Position numbers and translations under genes: made by a program
Shown here: positions 1 through 8,511 of the stretch, one piece after another
Numbering within the stretch: position 1 is the first letter of the stretch
Layout: each line of letters opens with the position of its first letter
NCBI GenBank assembly: GCA_035695045.1
Contig: DASSEX010000051.1
Span: 1-64,000 of the forward strand
Source: DASSKP01 sp035695045
GTDB lineage: Bacteria > Actinomycetota > Actinomycetes > JAFAQI01
Length of the DNA stretch: 64,000 bases
Direction: 5' to 3'
The notes under the pieces: generated by a model
The model's input: only the letters and a program-made list of their open reading frames with translations
Database searches by the model: none
Told to the model about the DNA's origin: nothing

Positions 1-659
1 CGCTCGATCCGCAGATAGAGCGGGTTCGTCCACCGGCGGCTCGCCGGGAAGTACGGCGAGGGCTGCACCGGCACCCCCGGCGCGACAGCGTGCAACGGGT
101 TGACGAGCACGACGCCGCCCGCGTGCTGCCCCGTCCAGCGCACGAGCCGCTCGAGGTCCGCGAGGTCACCGACTCCCCACGACTCGCGCGAGCGCATCGC
201 ATAGAGCTGCACCATCCAGCCCCACTGGCGATGCGTTCGAGCGGTCAGCCGGTCGGGCGCGACGACGACGGGGATCTCCCCTTCGGCAGTCTCGAGAACG
301 TGCCAGCCGAGCGGGAGGCCCGGTGGCAGGACGACGCGTCCACCATCGCTCGAGACCGTGCGGTGCGTTCCGTCCTCGAGCCGGAGCATGGCCGCGCTCC
401 CGACGGAGACGGAGCCACCGCGAGAGCGCCGTACGACGACCACGGGCGGCGTGGGCGGCGCGGATTCTGCTTCGCGCAGCGACATCCGGACGGCGTCCGG
501 TGACGACGCGTCGACGCCGAGCGCACCGAGCACGCCGATCACGGAGTCGGCGGCCACCTCGACCGGGCGCCGCAGCTGGTCGAGGTAGGTCACGGCGACG
601 CCATGCACGTCGGCGAGACGGCACAGCTCGGGGTCGGCACTCGCCGGGCGAAAGGTCAC
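1..659 (-). CDS. malQ: 4-alpha-glucanotransferase (amylomaltase), N-terminal part
   Basis: About 219 N-terminal codons are present; the gene continues beyond base 1. Reading leftward from a GTG at 659, the protein has an N-terminal beta-rich region followed by the amylomaltase core start, with SWGVGDLADL, VLVNPLHA, PSPYFPASRR and NPLYLRIE, all typical of GH77 MalQ. The enzyme transfers alpha-1,4-glucan segments in maltodextrin and glycogen metabolism in the cytoplasm. The GTG lies 10 bases after the amidase stop and has no obvious Shine-Dalgarno sequence, so the exact start is moderately sure. The catalytic Asp/Glu/Asp residues would lie outside the window and cannot be checked. Confidence 0.9.
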   Translation of the reverse strand, partial: MTFRPASADPELCRLADVHGVAVTYLDQLRRPVEVAADSVIGVLGALGVDASSPDAVRMSLREAESAPPTPPVVVVRRSRGGSVSVGSAAMLRLEDGTHRTVSSDGGRVVLPPGLPLGWHVLETAEGEIPVVVAPDRLTARTHRQWGWMVQLYAMRSRESWGVGDLADLERLVRWTGQHAGGVVLVNPLHAVAPGVPVQPSPYFPASRRWTNPLYLRIE

Positions 660-669
660 CGCGCGAGTC

Positions 670-2085
670 TTACCAGCAGGCGGGTCTCCGATGCGCCCAC
701 GGCTCGGCGGCTTCGATCTGCGCGGCGAGTCGCAGCAGCGTCACCTCGTCACCGGGACGCCCGACGAGCTGGATGCCGATCGGCAACGACTCGTCGGTCC
801 AGTGCAACGGCACGTTGATCGACGGCTGGCCGCTCATGTTGTACGGCGCGGTGAACGGCGTGTAGCGCTTCTGGTTCTCGAAGTCCTGCGCCGGATCAGC
901 ATCGTTGCGCAGCCCGCCGACCTTTGCCGGCGGCTGCGCGAGAGTCGGGGTCAGGACGGCGTCGAAGTGCGCAGTGCGTTCGAGCTCCTGCCGAGCGGTC
1001 GACCGGAGCGTTGCGAGTGACGACCAGACGTCGAGTGCGGACAGCGCTCGGCCGCGCTCGCGCAGCCACTTCGTCAACGGCCGCAACCCGTCCTCGTTCT
1101 CCGGTGGGACGGGCAGCGAGGCGAACTCGACCGACCAGAGGTTCTCGAACATCGCGATGAGCTCCGGACCGAAGGTCGTCGGATGGTCCTCGACGGTGTG
1201 GCCGAGCGACTCGAGGAGCTGCGACGCGTGCTCATAGGCCGCCACGCACTCCGGCGCGACGACGGCGCCCGGCACCGCGGGGGTGATGTAGCGCCCGATG
1301 CGCAGGCCCTTCGGCTCCTGGTCGCACGCCGCCAGAAAGCTGCCGGTCGACGGCGCGCCGTGCCAGAGCCAGTCCTGGTTGCTCGGGCCGGCCATCGCGT
1401 CGAGCAGGGCAGCGGCATCACGCACCGTGCGCGCCAACGGCCCGTGCACCGACAGCCCGCTGATCTCCGCGTTGAGCGGAGCCGTCGACACCCGGCCGCG
1501 GCTCGTCTTGATGCCGACCAGACCGTTGACGCTCGAGGGGATGCGGATCGAGCCGCCGCCGTCACTGCCGGGAGCGGCCGGAAGCAGGCCCGACGCAACG
1601 GCAGTGCCCGCGCCGCCACTCGACCCACCGGCGGAGCGGGTGAGATCCCACGGCGTGCGCGCCGGCTGATGGCCCTCCGGCTCGGTGTAGCAAGGGGCAC
1701 CGAACTCCGGTGTCGCCGTCTTGCCGAGGCTGATCGTGCCGGCCTGCTTCAGCTTGACGACGAACGCCTCGTCGATGCCGAGCTCCACCGGCGCGAACGC
1801 GCCACTGCCGAAACCCGTTGGCATGTCGGCCGTGAGATAGAGGTCCTTGATGGCGGTCGGCACGCCGTGCAGCGGCGGCAGCTCCTGCCCGCTGCTCAAC
1901 GCACTCTCCGCGTCCTTGGCGGCTGCGCGTGCCTGGTCCGGCGCGACGTGGACGAAGGCGCCAACGTCGTTGTTCAGCCGGTCTATGCGCTCGAGGTAGT
2001 GGTCGACCAGCTCGACCGGCGAGACCTCGTGACGTCGTACGGCCTCAGCCTGTTCGAGCAGTGTCAGGTCGTGCAGCTGCGTCAT
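670..2085 (-). CDS. Amidase signature family hydrolase
   Basis: This 471-residue protein has the full amidase signature: Lys80 in TAIKDLY, the Ser-rich loop AGGSSGGAG (cis-Ser near 155) and the nucleophile region GSDGGGSIR (Ser179). Such enzymes hydrolyse C-N amide bonds. The substrate cannot be told from sequence, and the gene stands away from gatB/gatC, so I do not call it GatA. It begins 9 bases after the HNH gene stop and is probably co-transcribed with it. A TAGATT box ends 6 bases before the ATG and no ribosome site is visible, so a leaderless transcript is possible. Confidence 0.88.
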   Translation of the reverse strand: MTQLHDLTLLEQAEAVRRHEVSPVELVDHYLERIDRLNNDVGAFVHVAPDQARAAAKDAESALSSGQELPPLHGVPTAIKDLYLTADMPTGFGSGAFAPVELGIDEAFVVKLKQAGTISLGKTATPEFGAPCYTEPEGHQPARTPWDLTRSAGGSSGGAGTAVASGLLPAAPGSDGGGSIRIPSSVNGLVGIKTSRGRVSTAPLNAEISGLSVHGPLARTVRDAAALLDAMAGPSNQDWLWHGAPSTGSFLAACDQEPKGLRIGRYITPAVPGAVVAPECVAAYEHASQLLESLGHTVEDHPTTFGPELIAMFENLWSVEFASLPVPPENEDGLRPLTKWLRERGRALSALDVWSSLATLRSTARQELERTAHFDAVLTPTLAQPPAKVGGLRNDADPAQDFENQKRYTPFTAPYNMSGQPSINVPLHWTDESLPIGIQLVGRPGDEVTLLRLAAQIEAAEPWAHRRPACW

Positions 2086-2094
2086 GCGCGCAAT

Positions 2095-2622
2095 CTACGC
2101 GCTGGCGGGCTCCGGGTCGGCGACGAGCGCCGGCTCCTGGAGATAGGGCCGCCAGCGCGGATGCATCCGCCCGGTGCCGAGCACGCGCCAGGCTGCGCCC
2201 GTCGGCGCCCGTGGTGCGCGGCCGAGCCGCCAGCCGAGCTCGACGAGCGCGCGGTCAGCCTTGGCGTGGTTGCAGCGCCGGCAGCACGAGACGACGTTCT
2301 CCCACACGTGCTCGCCACCGCGGCTTCGTGGAACGACGTGGTCGATGCTCGTCGCCGGTGCCGTGCAGTAGACGCAGCGACCGCCGTCGCGCGCGAACAC
2401 CGCCCGGCGGGTCAGCGGGACGTGCACGCGGTAAGGGACGCGGACGAACCTGGTGAGACGTACGACGACGGGAACCCGCATCACCAGCCGCTCGCTGTGC
2501 AGCTCTCCGTCGCCGGCTTCGACGGCGACCGCCTTGCCGGAGAGCACGAGGATGACCGCGCGGCGGGATGACACGACGCACAGGGGCTCGTACGTCGCAT
2601 TCAGCACCAGCGCGTGAGCCAC
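2095..2622 (-). CDS. HNH endonuclease family protein
   Basis: The protein is 175 residues. The central domain has the HNH zinc-finger layout: CVYC, then the catalytic-type IDHVVPRSRGG, an Asn in WENVV, then CRRCNHAK. The N-terminal half, with NATYEPLC and a long beta-strand segment, is characteristic of a small HNH protein found in nearly every actinobacterium, usually as a stand-alone gene. Its target is unknown. There is no toxin partner, methylase or phage gene beside it, so I do not infer a restriction or prophage role. It is divergent from the truncated haemoglobin gene, with 91 bases between the starts. Confidence 0.85.
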   Translation of the reverse strand: MAHALVLNATYEPLCVVSSRRAVILVLSGKAVAVEAGDGELHSERLVMRVPVVVRLTRFVRVPYRVHVPLTRRAVFARDGGRCVYCTAPATSIDHVVPRSRGGEHVWENVVSCCRRCNHAKADRALVELGWRLGRAPRAPTGAAWRVLGTGRMHPRWRPYLQEPALVADPEPASA

Positions 2623-2713
2623 CCGGCCTCCCTGCCGTCAGTGTCCCTGATCAAACGCTTTCGCGCACGCACCTTGTCGCCGGGCACGACACCAACCGGG
2701 CGACAATGGACAC

Positions 2714-3133
2714 ATGACCGAGTCGCAGCCACAGCCCGTGAGCATCGAGGGGGCGGTCGACGGCGCGACCTTCTACGACGCAGTCGGCGGCCACGAGACG
2801 TTCCGCCGGCTCATCGCCGCCTTCTACGCCAGGGTCGAGACGGACCCGGTGCTGCGGCCGCTCTACCCGGAAGACGACCTCGGCCCCGCCGCGGAACGCC
2901 TGCGGATGTTCCTCGAGCAGTACTGGGGCGGACCGCGCACCTACAGCGAGGTCCGTGGCCATCCGCGGCTGCGCGCACGGCACGTGCCGTTCCGCATCGA
3001 CGACGAGGCCCGCGTGGCCTGGCTCAGCCACATGCGCGCCGCGCTCGATGAGATCGGGCTGCACGCGGAAGCCGATCGGGTCCTGTGGGACTACCTCAAG
3101 ACCGCGGCGCAGATGCTCGTCAACGCGGAGTAA
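2714..3133 (+). CDS. glbO: Group II truncated haemoglobin
   Basis: This 139-residue protein matches group II 2-on-2 globins. It has the TFYDAVGGHETF start helix, VETDPVLRPLYP, the long QYWGGPRTYSE segment, the proximal His in RARHVPF and a Trp in LWDYLKTAA at the place of the conserved TrpG8. These haem proteins bind oxygen or NO and are linked to oxygen handling and nitrosative stress in mycobacteria and relatives. It is monocistronic here, divergent from the HNH gene and convergent with the methyltransferase after it. Confidence 0.9.
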   Translation: MTESQPQPVSIEGAVDGATFYDAVGGHETFRRLIAAFYARVETDPVLRPLYPEDDLGPAAERLRMFLEQYWGGPRTYSEVRGHPRLRARHVPFRIDDEARVAWLSHMRAALDEIGLHAEADRVLWDYLKTAAQMLVNAE

Positions 3134-3153
3134 GCGCCAATCCGCGATCGAGG

Positions 3154-3927
3154 TCAGCGGTGGGCGACGGCGAAGGTCCGGCGGAACGGGAAGACCGTGC
3201 CGAAGGACTCGCGGGGATAGGCGACCCGCAGCGCGGCGGCGTACTCCTCCAGGAACTCCGAACGATCGGCTTCGTCGTCGAGCAGTGACAGGACCGGCCG
3301 CAGCGCCGTTCCCTTCACCCACTCGAGGACGGCGTCCTCCCCTTGCAGGATCTGCTGGTACGACGTCTGCCACACGTCCGCCTCGAGACCGAGCTCGATC
3401 AGCGTGCGGAGGTAGGTGTCCGGCCGCTCCACGCCGGCAGTGCGGTCGGCGCCATCACCGAGCCGGTCGCGCCACCGCGGCGACAGCCGCAGGGCGCGCA
3501 ACAACGTGTGGGAGGGCTCGTCGAAGTTGTCCGGCACCTGGAACGCGAGCCAGCCATCAGGTGCCAGCGCCTCGACCAGCCCGCCGAGCAGGTCGAGATG
3601 TCCCGGCACCCACTGCAGCACCGCGTTGGCCGTGAAGACGTCGACCGGACGATCGGGCCGCCATGCGCGCAGATCCGCCACATCGAACGACAGCCGGCCC
3701 GCGATGGCATGCTGCCGCGCGGTCTCGATCATGTCCGCCGAGCTGTCGACGCCGGCGACCACAGCCGTAGGCCACCGTTCGGCGAGCATCGCGGTCAGCT
3801 CCCCGGTGCCGCACCCGAGATCGACGACGTACGACGGACTCTCGGCGCGGATGCGTGCGGTCAGCTCGACGAAGGGCCGGCCGCGGAGGTCGGCGTACCG
3901 GAGGTACTGACTCGGGTCCCAGCGCAC
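3154..3927 (-). CDS. tam: Trans-aconitate 2-methyltransferase
   Basis: This 257-residue class I SAM methyltransferase has the glycine-rich SAM loop VVDLGCGTGELT near residue 40 and opens with RWDPSQYLRY, the usual Tam start. NAVLQWVPGH and the Arg-rich C-terminus (YPRESFGTVFPFRR) also fit Tam. Tam O-methylates trans-aconitate, which relieves inhibition of aconitase. I chose the GTG at 3927 because an AAGGGAAGAG stretch lies just upstream. It ends 20 bases from the end of the convergent globin gene, and no terminator hairpin is visible between them. Confidence 0.88.
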   Translation of the reverse strand: MRWDPSQYLRYADLRGRPFVELTARIRAESPSYVVDLGCGTGELTAMLAERWPTAVVAGVDSSADMIETARQHAIAGRLSFDVADLRAWRPDRPVDVFTANAVLQWVPGHLDLLGGLVEALAPDGWLAFQVPDNFDEPSHTLLRALRLSPRWRDRLGDGADRTAGVERPDTYLRTLIELGLEADVWQTSYQQILQGEDAVLEWVKGTALRPVLSLLDDEADRSEFLEEYAAALRVAYPRESFGTVFPFRRTFAVAHR

Positions 3928-3991
3928 TCTCTTCCCTTATCGCCTCGGCTGTCGCAGGATGAGCGCCTGGCCAGCAGGAGCGGAGTGTGCC

Positions 3992-4765
3992 ATGGCTGAT
4001 GTCGAGATCGTCCGGTCGGAGTCGATGGCCTACGACGAGGCGCTGCGCGCCTCGGGCGTGGCCCATGACGAGGCATTGCACGCGGCCCTCGACACGGCTG
4101 AGGCCGAACAGTCACGCGCAGAGCGGCTGCAGGCAGCGACCGTGACGCGAGCCGAGGCACTGCGGGCCGCGACGGTCGCACGCGCCGAAGCGCTTCGCGC
4201 GGTGAGCAGCGCGCACGACGCCGCGCTCCACACGGCAGAGGAGCGGCGCGCGACGGCGCAGAAGCAGGCCGAGGAGGAGTACACCCGCGAGCTCGCCGCG
4301 GCGGAGGCAGCGGCCGCTGCAGAGGCCGACGCCGCCTACCAGGCCGAGGTCGAGGCTGCCGCGAAGGCGCACGAGGAGGCACTGCGCGCCGCGGAGGTCG
4401 CGGCGCAGACGGCGCTCGAGCGCGCCGAAGCCATTCGGGCGTCGGGCATCGCCCGTGCCGAGGCCATTCGCTCTGCAGGGACCCGGCGGGCGCACTCGCT
4501 TCGCGACGCGGCCGCAAGCTACGAGGAGGCGCTGCGCGACGCGGCGCACGAACGCAGCGATGCACTCAAGGCCATCACCACCGCCCATGACGAGGCGCTC
4601 CAGGAGGCCACGGTCGGCTACCTCGAAGCGCTGCGCAGCACCGCGCCAGTGCCGCCGCCGTCGCTCCCGGCGGACGACCTCGAGCTCGACGACGCGGACG
4701 ACGACCCGGATGCGAAGGGCCCGGGGCTGATCCTCATCGACGATCTCGCGGACGAGACCGGCTGA
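3992..4765 (+). CDS. Hendecad (11-residue) repeat helical protein, unknown function
   Basis: The 257-residue protein is almost wholly Ala/Glu/Arg helix built from 11-residue repeats of the type R-A-E-A-L-R-A-x-x-x-A. I count 14 clear copies, starting at residues 14, 25, 42, 53, 64, 75, 127, 144, 155, 166, 177, 188, 199 and 210. Two copies are followed by the same 6-residue spacer (36-41 and 138-143). Residues 86-126 are a more irregular Ala/Glu helix. The tail (221-257) is Pro-rich, then strongly acidic, ending ILIDDLADETG. There is no Cys, signal peptide or membrane segment. The ATG at 3992 is preferred to the in-frame ATG at 3959 because GGAG precedes it. Eleven-residue periodicity is typical of right-handed coiled coils or amphipathic lipid-binding helices. 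I know no named family for it. Confidence 0.8.
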   Translation: MADVEIVRSESMAYDEALRASGVAHDEALHAALDTAEAEQSRAERLQAATVTRAEALRAATVARAEALRAVSSAHDAALHTAEERRATAQKQAEEEYTRELAAAEAAAAAEADAAYQAEVEAAAKAHEEALRAAEVAAQTALERAEAIRASGIARAEAIRSAGTRRAHSLRDAAASYEEALRDAAHERSDALKAITTAHDEALQEATVGYLEALRSTAPVPPPSLPADDLELDDADDDPDAKGPGLILIDDLADETG

Positions 4766-4889
4766 GCGTCACCGTCGGCCACACCCGACTGGCGGATCGC
4801 CCGCGGGCACCCGGCAGCGTACGGTTAGGCCAGTCGGCGCTTGCGTGTCGCTGTCGACACGTTCCTCGGGCCCGGCAGACGGGAGAGCG

Positions 4890-6137
4890 GTGAGCGACCC
4901 CAGTCCGTTGCTCGGCCGTGCCAGGCAGTCGCGACCACCCTCGCCGCGGATGGTCGAAGGAACCTCACGCCCGGAGTCGGTCGCACCGCTGGTGGCAGCG
5001 CTCGTGCGGCTGTCCGGCGCCGCCGACGTCGAGGCCATTGCGACCGAGGCGGTGACCGGGGCCGCCGACATCACTGCGGCCCGCGCCGCAGCGATCGGTG
5101 TGCAGCGGGGCGACTCCGTGGTGCTGCTGTCGTCGATCGGCTACGACTGCGAGGCGATGGCCGCAGCCGCGGTGCTGCCCCTCGATGCCGGACTTCCGTT
5201 GACCGAGTGCGTGCGCAGTGGCCGTACGACGATCCGCGGACAGAGCGGCGGCGCGATGTGGATCGCGGTGCCGGTGGTGACACCGGCCATTCGCGGCGCC
5301 CTGCTCGTCAGCCTCACGCCGGCATCGTCCGCGGACGCCGCACCGCTGGAGATCCTCGCGGACGCAACCGCCGCCGCGCTGTCGCGGATCGACGTCGAGA
5401 CCCGCGCAGGCAGCGCCGGCGCAGCGTCGGTCGTGCTCGATCCGCCCGCCTGGCTCGCGGCGGCCGCCCATGTCGAGCCCGCTCCCGGCAGCGAGCTGAT
5501 CGGCGCCGGTGATGTGGTCGCGGTGCTGCCGGGCTCGGGACCCGACATCGGATGGCTCGTGGTCGGCGACGTCTGCGGTAGCGGGACAGCAGCGGCCGCG
5601 GCGGCAGCAGACTTCCGCGACGCCGTCACCATCCTCGCGGGCGCGGACCCGTCACCCGGCGGGCTGCTGACCGGTGTCGACCGCGCCCTCCGACGTCACG
5701 GCAACGACGACCGGCACGTGACCGCTGCCGCGGTCCGGCTACGACTTCGCGCCGGCCGGATCCAGGCGGCCATCGCGATCGCGGGCCATCCCCCGGTGCT
5801 GCGCTGGCGTCGCGGCGAGGTGACACCGATCGGGACGCCGTCGCTGCCGCTCAACCTGCTGCCCGCCGAGTCGACGTCGTACGACGAGGACGTGATCGTC
5901 GAGCTGCTCCCCGGCGACCTGCTGCTGGCCTACACCGACGGTGTCGTCGAGCGGGGCGCCGATGACCGCAGCGACCTGCTCGTCGAGGTGTTCACCCGCG
6001 CCGCGGCCCTGGGCGATCCCGAACTGGTCGTCGACCTGCTGCGGCGAGCGATGGTCGGCGGCGACGAGACGGTGCGCGACGACATGGCCATCGCCGTCAT
6101 CGCCCTCACCCAACCAATCGCCGAATGGCGGCCATAG
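4890..6137 (+). CDS. SpoIIE/RsbU-like PP2C phosphatase with N-terminal GAF-like region
   Basis: The 415-residue protein has a GAF-like N-terminal part (about 30-170) and a PP2C/SpoIIE phosphatase domain (about 195-410) with VVGDVCGSG, IAGHPPVLRWR, LLAYTDGVVERG and DDMAIAVIAL. The motif normally reading GGDFYD is GAGDVVAV here, so one of the two acidic residues is missing; activity may be weak or altered. Relatives dephosphorylate anti-sigma-factor antagonists in partner-switching stress pathways. The GTG at 4890 follows GGGAG with a 4-base gap; an earlier GTG at 4845 lacks a ribosome site. The TAG stop sits in the loop of a hairpin repeat. Confidence 0.82.
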   Translation: MSDPSPLLGRARQSRPPSPRMVEGTSRPESVAPLVAALVRLSGAADVEAIATEAVTGAADITAARAAAIGVQRGDSVVLLSSIGYDCEAMAAAAVLPLDAGLPLTECVRSGRTTIRGQSGGAMWIAVPVVTPAIRGALLVSLTPASSADAAPLEILADATAAALSRIDVETRAGSAGAASVVLDPPAWLAAAAHVEPAPGSELIGAGDVVAVLPGSGPDIGWLVVGDVCGSGTAAAAAAADFRDAVTILAGADPSPGGLLTGVDRALRRHGNDDRHVTAAAVRLRLRAGRIQAAIAIAGHPPVLRWRRGEVTPIGTPSLPLNLLPAESTSYDEDVIVELLPGDLLLAYTDGVVERGADDRSDLLVEVFTRAAALGDPELVVDLLRRAMVGGDETVRDDMAIAVIALTQPIAEWRP

Positions 6138-6159
6138 AAGGCCGACATGTGGCGATCGG
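6114..6159. repeat. Imperfect palindromic element, copy 1
   Basis: A 20-bp imperfect stem with loop ATAGAA; both arms end in CGGCC/GGCCG at the loop. The core CGGCCATAGAAGGCCGA is shared exactly with the element at 11948-11987, and the outer part ATCGCC/GGCGAT also matches. It spans the last codons and stop of the phosphatase gene and fills the gap to the convergent ettA stop. It has no T-tract, so it is either a mobile-type intergenic palindrome or a bidirectional terminator. Confidence 0.7.
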
Positions 6160-6165
6160 CTGCGG

Positions 6166-7842
6166 TCAGTCGCGGCCGAGGCGGCGGTACGTGACGCGGT
6201 GCGGACGCGCGGCGTCTTCACCCAGCCGCTCGACCTTGTTCTTCTCGTAGTCGCTGTAGCCGCCCTCGAACCAGAACCACCGGCCCGGCTCCTCCTCGGT
6301 GCCCTCCCAGGCGAGGAGGTGCGTCGCGACCTTGTCGAGGAACCAGCGGTCGTGGCTGATGACGACCGCGCAGCCCGGGAACTCCTCGAGCGCGTCCTCC
6401 AACGACCGCAGCGTCTCGACGTCGAGGTCGTTGGTCGGCTCGTCGAGGAGCAGCACGTTGCCGCCTGCCTTGAGCGTCAGTGCCAGGTTGAGCCGGTTGC
6501 GCTCTCCACCGGAAAGTACGCCGGCCGGCTTCTGCTGGTCGGGCCCCTTGAAGCCGAAGCTCGCGACGTACGCCCGAGAGTTGATCTCGGTCTTGCCGAC
6601 GCGGATGTAGTCGAGGCCGTCGGAGATGACCTCCCACAACGTCTTCTTCGGGTCGAGGCCGGCACGTGACTGGTCGACGTAGGAGAACTCGACCGACTCA
6701 CCGACCCTCAGAGTGCCGCCGTCCGGCGTCTCCTGGCCGACGACCATCTTGAACAGCGTCGTCTTGCCGACGCCGTTCGGGCCCATGATGCCGACGATGC
6801 CGCCTTGCGGAAGGTTGAAGGACAGACCGTCGATGAGCACGCGGTCGCCGAAGCCCTTCTTCAGGTCGGCGACCTCCAGCACCTGCGTGCCGAGCCGTGG
6901 GCCGGGCGGGATCTGGATGGCGTCGCTCTCGACCGGACGGTTGCGGTCGGCTTCCGCGACCAGCTCCTCGAACCGCGCGAGGCGGGCCTTGCTCTTCGCC
7001 TGGCGGGCCTTCGGGTTGGAGCGGACCCACTCGAGCTCGCGCTCGATCTCGCGCTTGCGCTTGGCGTCCTTGGCGCCCTCGACCTTGATGCGCGAGGCCT
7101 TGGTGTCGAGGTAGGTCGTGTAGTTGCCCTCGTAGGGGTAGGCACGGCCGCGGTCCAGCTCGAGGATCCACTCGGCGACGTTGTCGAGGAAGTAGCGGTC
7201 GTGGGTGACGGCGAGCACCGTGCCGGGGTACTGCGCGAGGTGCTGCTCCAGCCACTGCACGCTTTCGGCGTCGAGATGGTTGGTCGGCTCGTCGAGGAGC
7301 AGCAGGTCGGGCTGCTCGAGCAGCAGCTTGCACAGCGCGACCCGCCGACGCTCGCCACCCGACAGCACGGTGACGTCCGCGTCGCCGGGCGGAGTGCGCA
7401 GCGCGTCCATCGCCATCTCGACGCGCGAGTCGAGGTCCCAGCCGCCGGCGTGGTCGATCTTCTCCTGCAGCTCGCCCATCTCGGTGCCGAGCTCGTCGGT
7501 GTACTCGACCGCCATCTTCTCGGCGATCTCGTTGAACCGGTCGACCATGTCGCGGATCGGCTTCACGGCCTCCATGACGTTGCCGAGCACGTCCTTGCTG
7601 TCGTCGAGCGGCGGCTCCTGCAGCAGGATGCCGACGCTGTAGCCCGGCGACAGGAACGCATCGCCGTTGGAGGCCGTGTCGAGCCCGGCCATGATCTTCA
7701 GGACGGTCGACTTGCCCGCGCCGTTGGGGCCGACGACGCCGATCTTCGCGCCCGGAAGGAACGCGAGCGTGACGTTGTCGAGGATGACCTTGTCGCCAAC
7801 GGCCTTGCGGACGTTGCGCATCGTGTAGATGTACTGCGCCAT
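6166..7842 (-). CDS. ettA: Energy-dependent translational throttle protein EttA (ABC-F)
   Basis: This 558-residue ABC-F ATPase has no membrane segments and has two nucleotide-binding domains. The first has GPNGAGKST, LSGGERRR and LLLLDEPTNHLD; the second has GPNGVGKTT, LSGGERNRL and LLLDEPTNDLD. A charged linker joins them. The start MAQYIYTMRNVRK and the length match EttA, which binds the ribosomal E site and gates the first peptide bond according to ATP level. An open frame extends upstream, but the conserved N-terminus fixes the ATG at 7842. It lies downstream of ssb on the same strand, 46 bases away, an arrangement I have seen often in actinobacteria. Confidence 0.96.
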   Translation of the reverse strand: MAQYIYTMRNVRKAVGDKVILDNVTLAFLPGAKIGVVGPNGAGKSTVLKIMAGLDTASNGDAFLSPGYSVGILLQEPPLDDSKDVLGNVMEAVKPIRDMVDRFNEIAEKMAVEYTDELGTEMGELQEKIDHAGGWDLDSRVEMAMDALRTPPGDADVTVLSGGERRRVALCKLLLEQPDLLLLDEPTNHLDAESVQWLEQHLAQYPGTVLAVTHDRYFLDNVAEWILELDRGRAYPYEGNYTTYLDTKASRIKVEGAKDAKRKREIERELEWVRSNPKARQAKSKARLARFEELVAEADRNRPVESDAIQIPPGPRLGTQVLEVADLKKGFGDRVLIDGLSFNLPQGGIVGIMGPNGVGKTTLFKMVVGQETPDGGTLRVGESVEFSYVDQSRAGLDPKKTLWEVISDGLDYIRVGKTEINSRAYVASFGFKGPDQQKPAGVLSGGERNRLNLALTLKAGGNVLLLDEPTNDLDVETLRSLEDALEEFPGCAVVISHDRWFLDKVATHLLAWEGTEEEPGRWFWFEGGYSDYEKNKVERLGEDAARPHRVTYRRLGRD

Positions 7843-7888
7843 GCGCCCCAGACTACGGACGTCCCGGGCCGGCGGCCGGGACAGCCGG

Positions 7889-8362
7889 TCAGGCGGCGGT
7901 CTCCTCCGCGGCCGCCGCGACGGGCACGCCCCAGGGGTCGTCGTCGACGGCTGCCGACTGGGTCGGCACGGCGGGCGTGGCTCCCTCCTCCGGCAGCTCC
8001 CGCATCGGCTTGCCAAACGTCGCGACGTAGCGCGCCAGGTCAGGCCCGACGCTCGATGCGTCGATCTCGTAGGCCTGCCGCCGGCCGCTGCCGTCGGTTG
8101 CGTCGTACTCCCTGAAGCGCAGTCGGCCGCAGACCATCACGGTGTCGCCCTTGTGCAGGCTCTGCAGGACGTTGAGGCCGAGCTGCTTCCAGCAGTTGAC
8201 CGACATGTAGACGACCTCGGTGTCGACCCATCCGCCGGAGGCGTTGTCGAAGCGACGCCCGCTCGCGGCCAGACGGAACTTCGTCACCTTCAGCCCCGAG
8301 GCGGTGACGCGCTGGACCGGATCGGCGACGAGATTGCCTTGCATCCAGAGATTCGTGTCCAC
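7889..8362 (-). CDS. ssb: Single-stranded DNA-binding protein, second-type SSB
   Basis: This 157-residue protein has one OB fold (about residues 5-110) with GNLVADPVQRV, FRLAASGRRF, VNCWKQL and GDTVMVCGRLRFREYD. The C-terminus carries DDDPWGVP but ends in EETAA, not in the acidic-plus-Phe tip of the main replicative SSB. It is therefore probably the accessory paralogue rather than the rpsF-rpsR-linked copy. The GTG at 8362 has GAAGGGAG about 8 bases upstream, which decides the start. The preceding ORF extension has no homology-like sequence. Confidence 0.88.
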   Translation of the reverse strand: MDTNLWMQGNLVADPVQRVTASGLKVTKFRLAASGRRFDNASGGWVDTEVVYMSVNCWKQLGLNVLQSLHKGDTVMVCGRLRFREYDATDGSGRRQAYEIDASSVGPDLARYVATFGKPMRELPEEGATPAVPTQSAAVDDDPWGVPVAAAAEETAA

Positions 8363-8511
8363 GACGGGACTCCCTTCAGGCGTGCGGCCGGTACGACGGG
8401 CCGCGACTCCCGACACGATGCGGGCCCCGGACGTCGTACGGCGTCCGCGCGACCGCCGATGTGGACGGCGGCACGAAGGTGTGGACGAGCGGTATGCCAG
8501 TCTCACCGGCC

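Noticed and set aside
1183..2571. A 462-codon + strand frame opposite the amidase and HNH genes.
   Set aside because: No domain, poor composition (Arg/Ala/Asp shadow), and it would need two confidently identified genes to be false.
2095..2622. HNH gene as part of a restriction or prophage system.
   Set aside because: No methylase, phage or toxin gene nearby; the type is a stand-alone actinobacterial protein.
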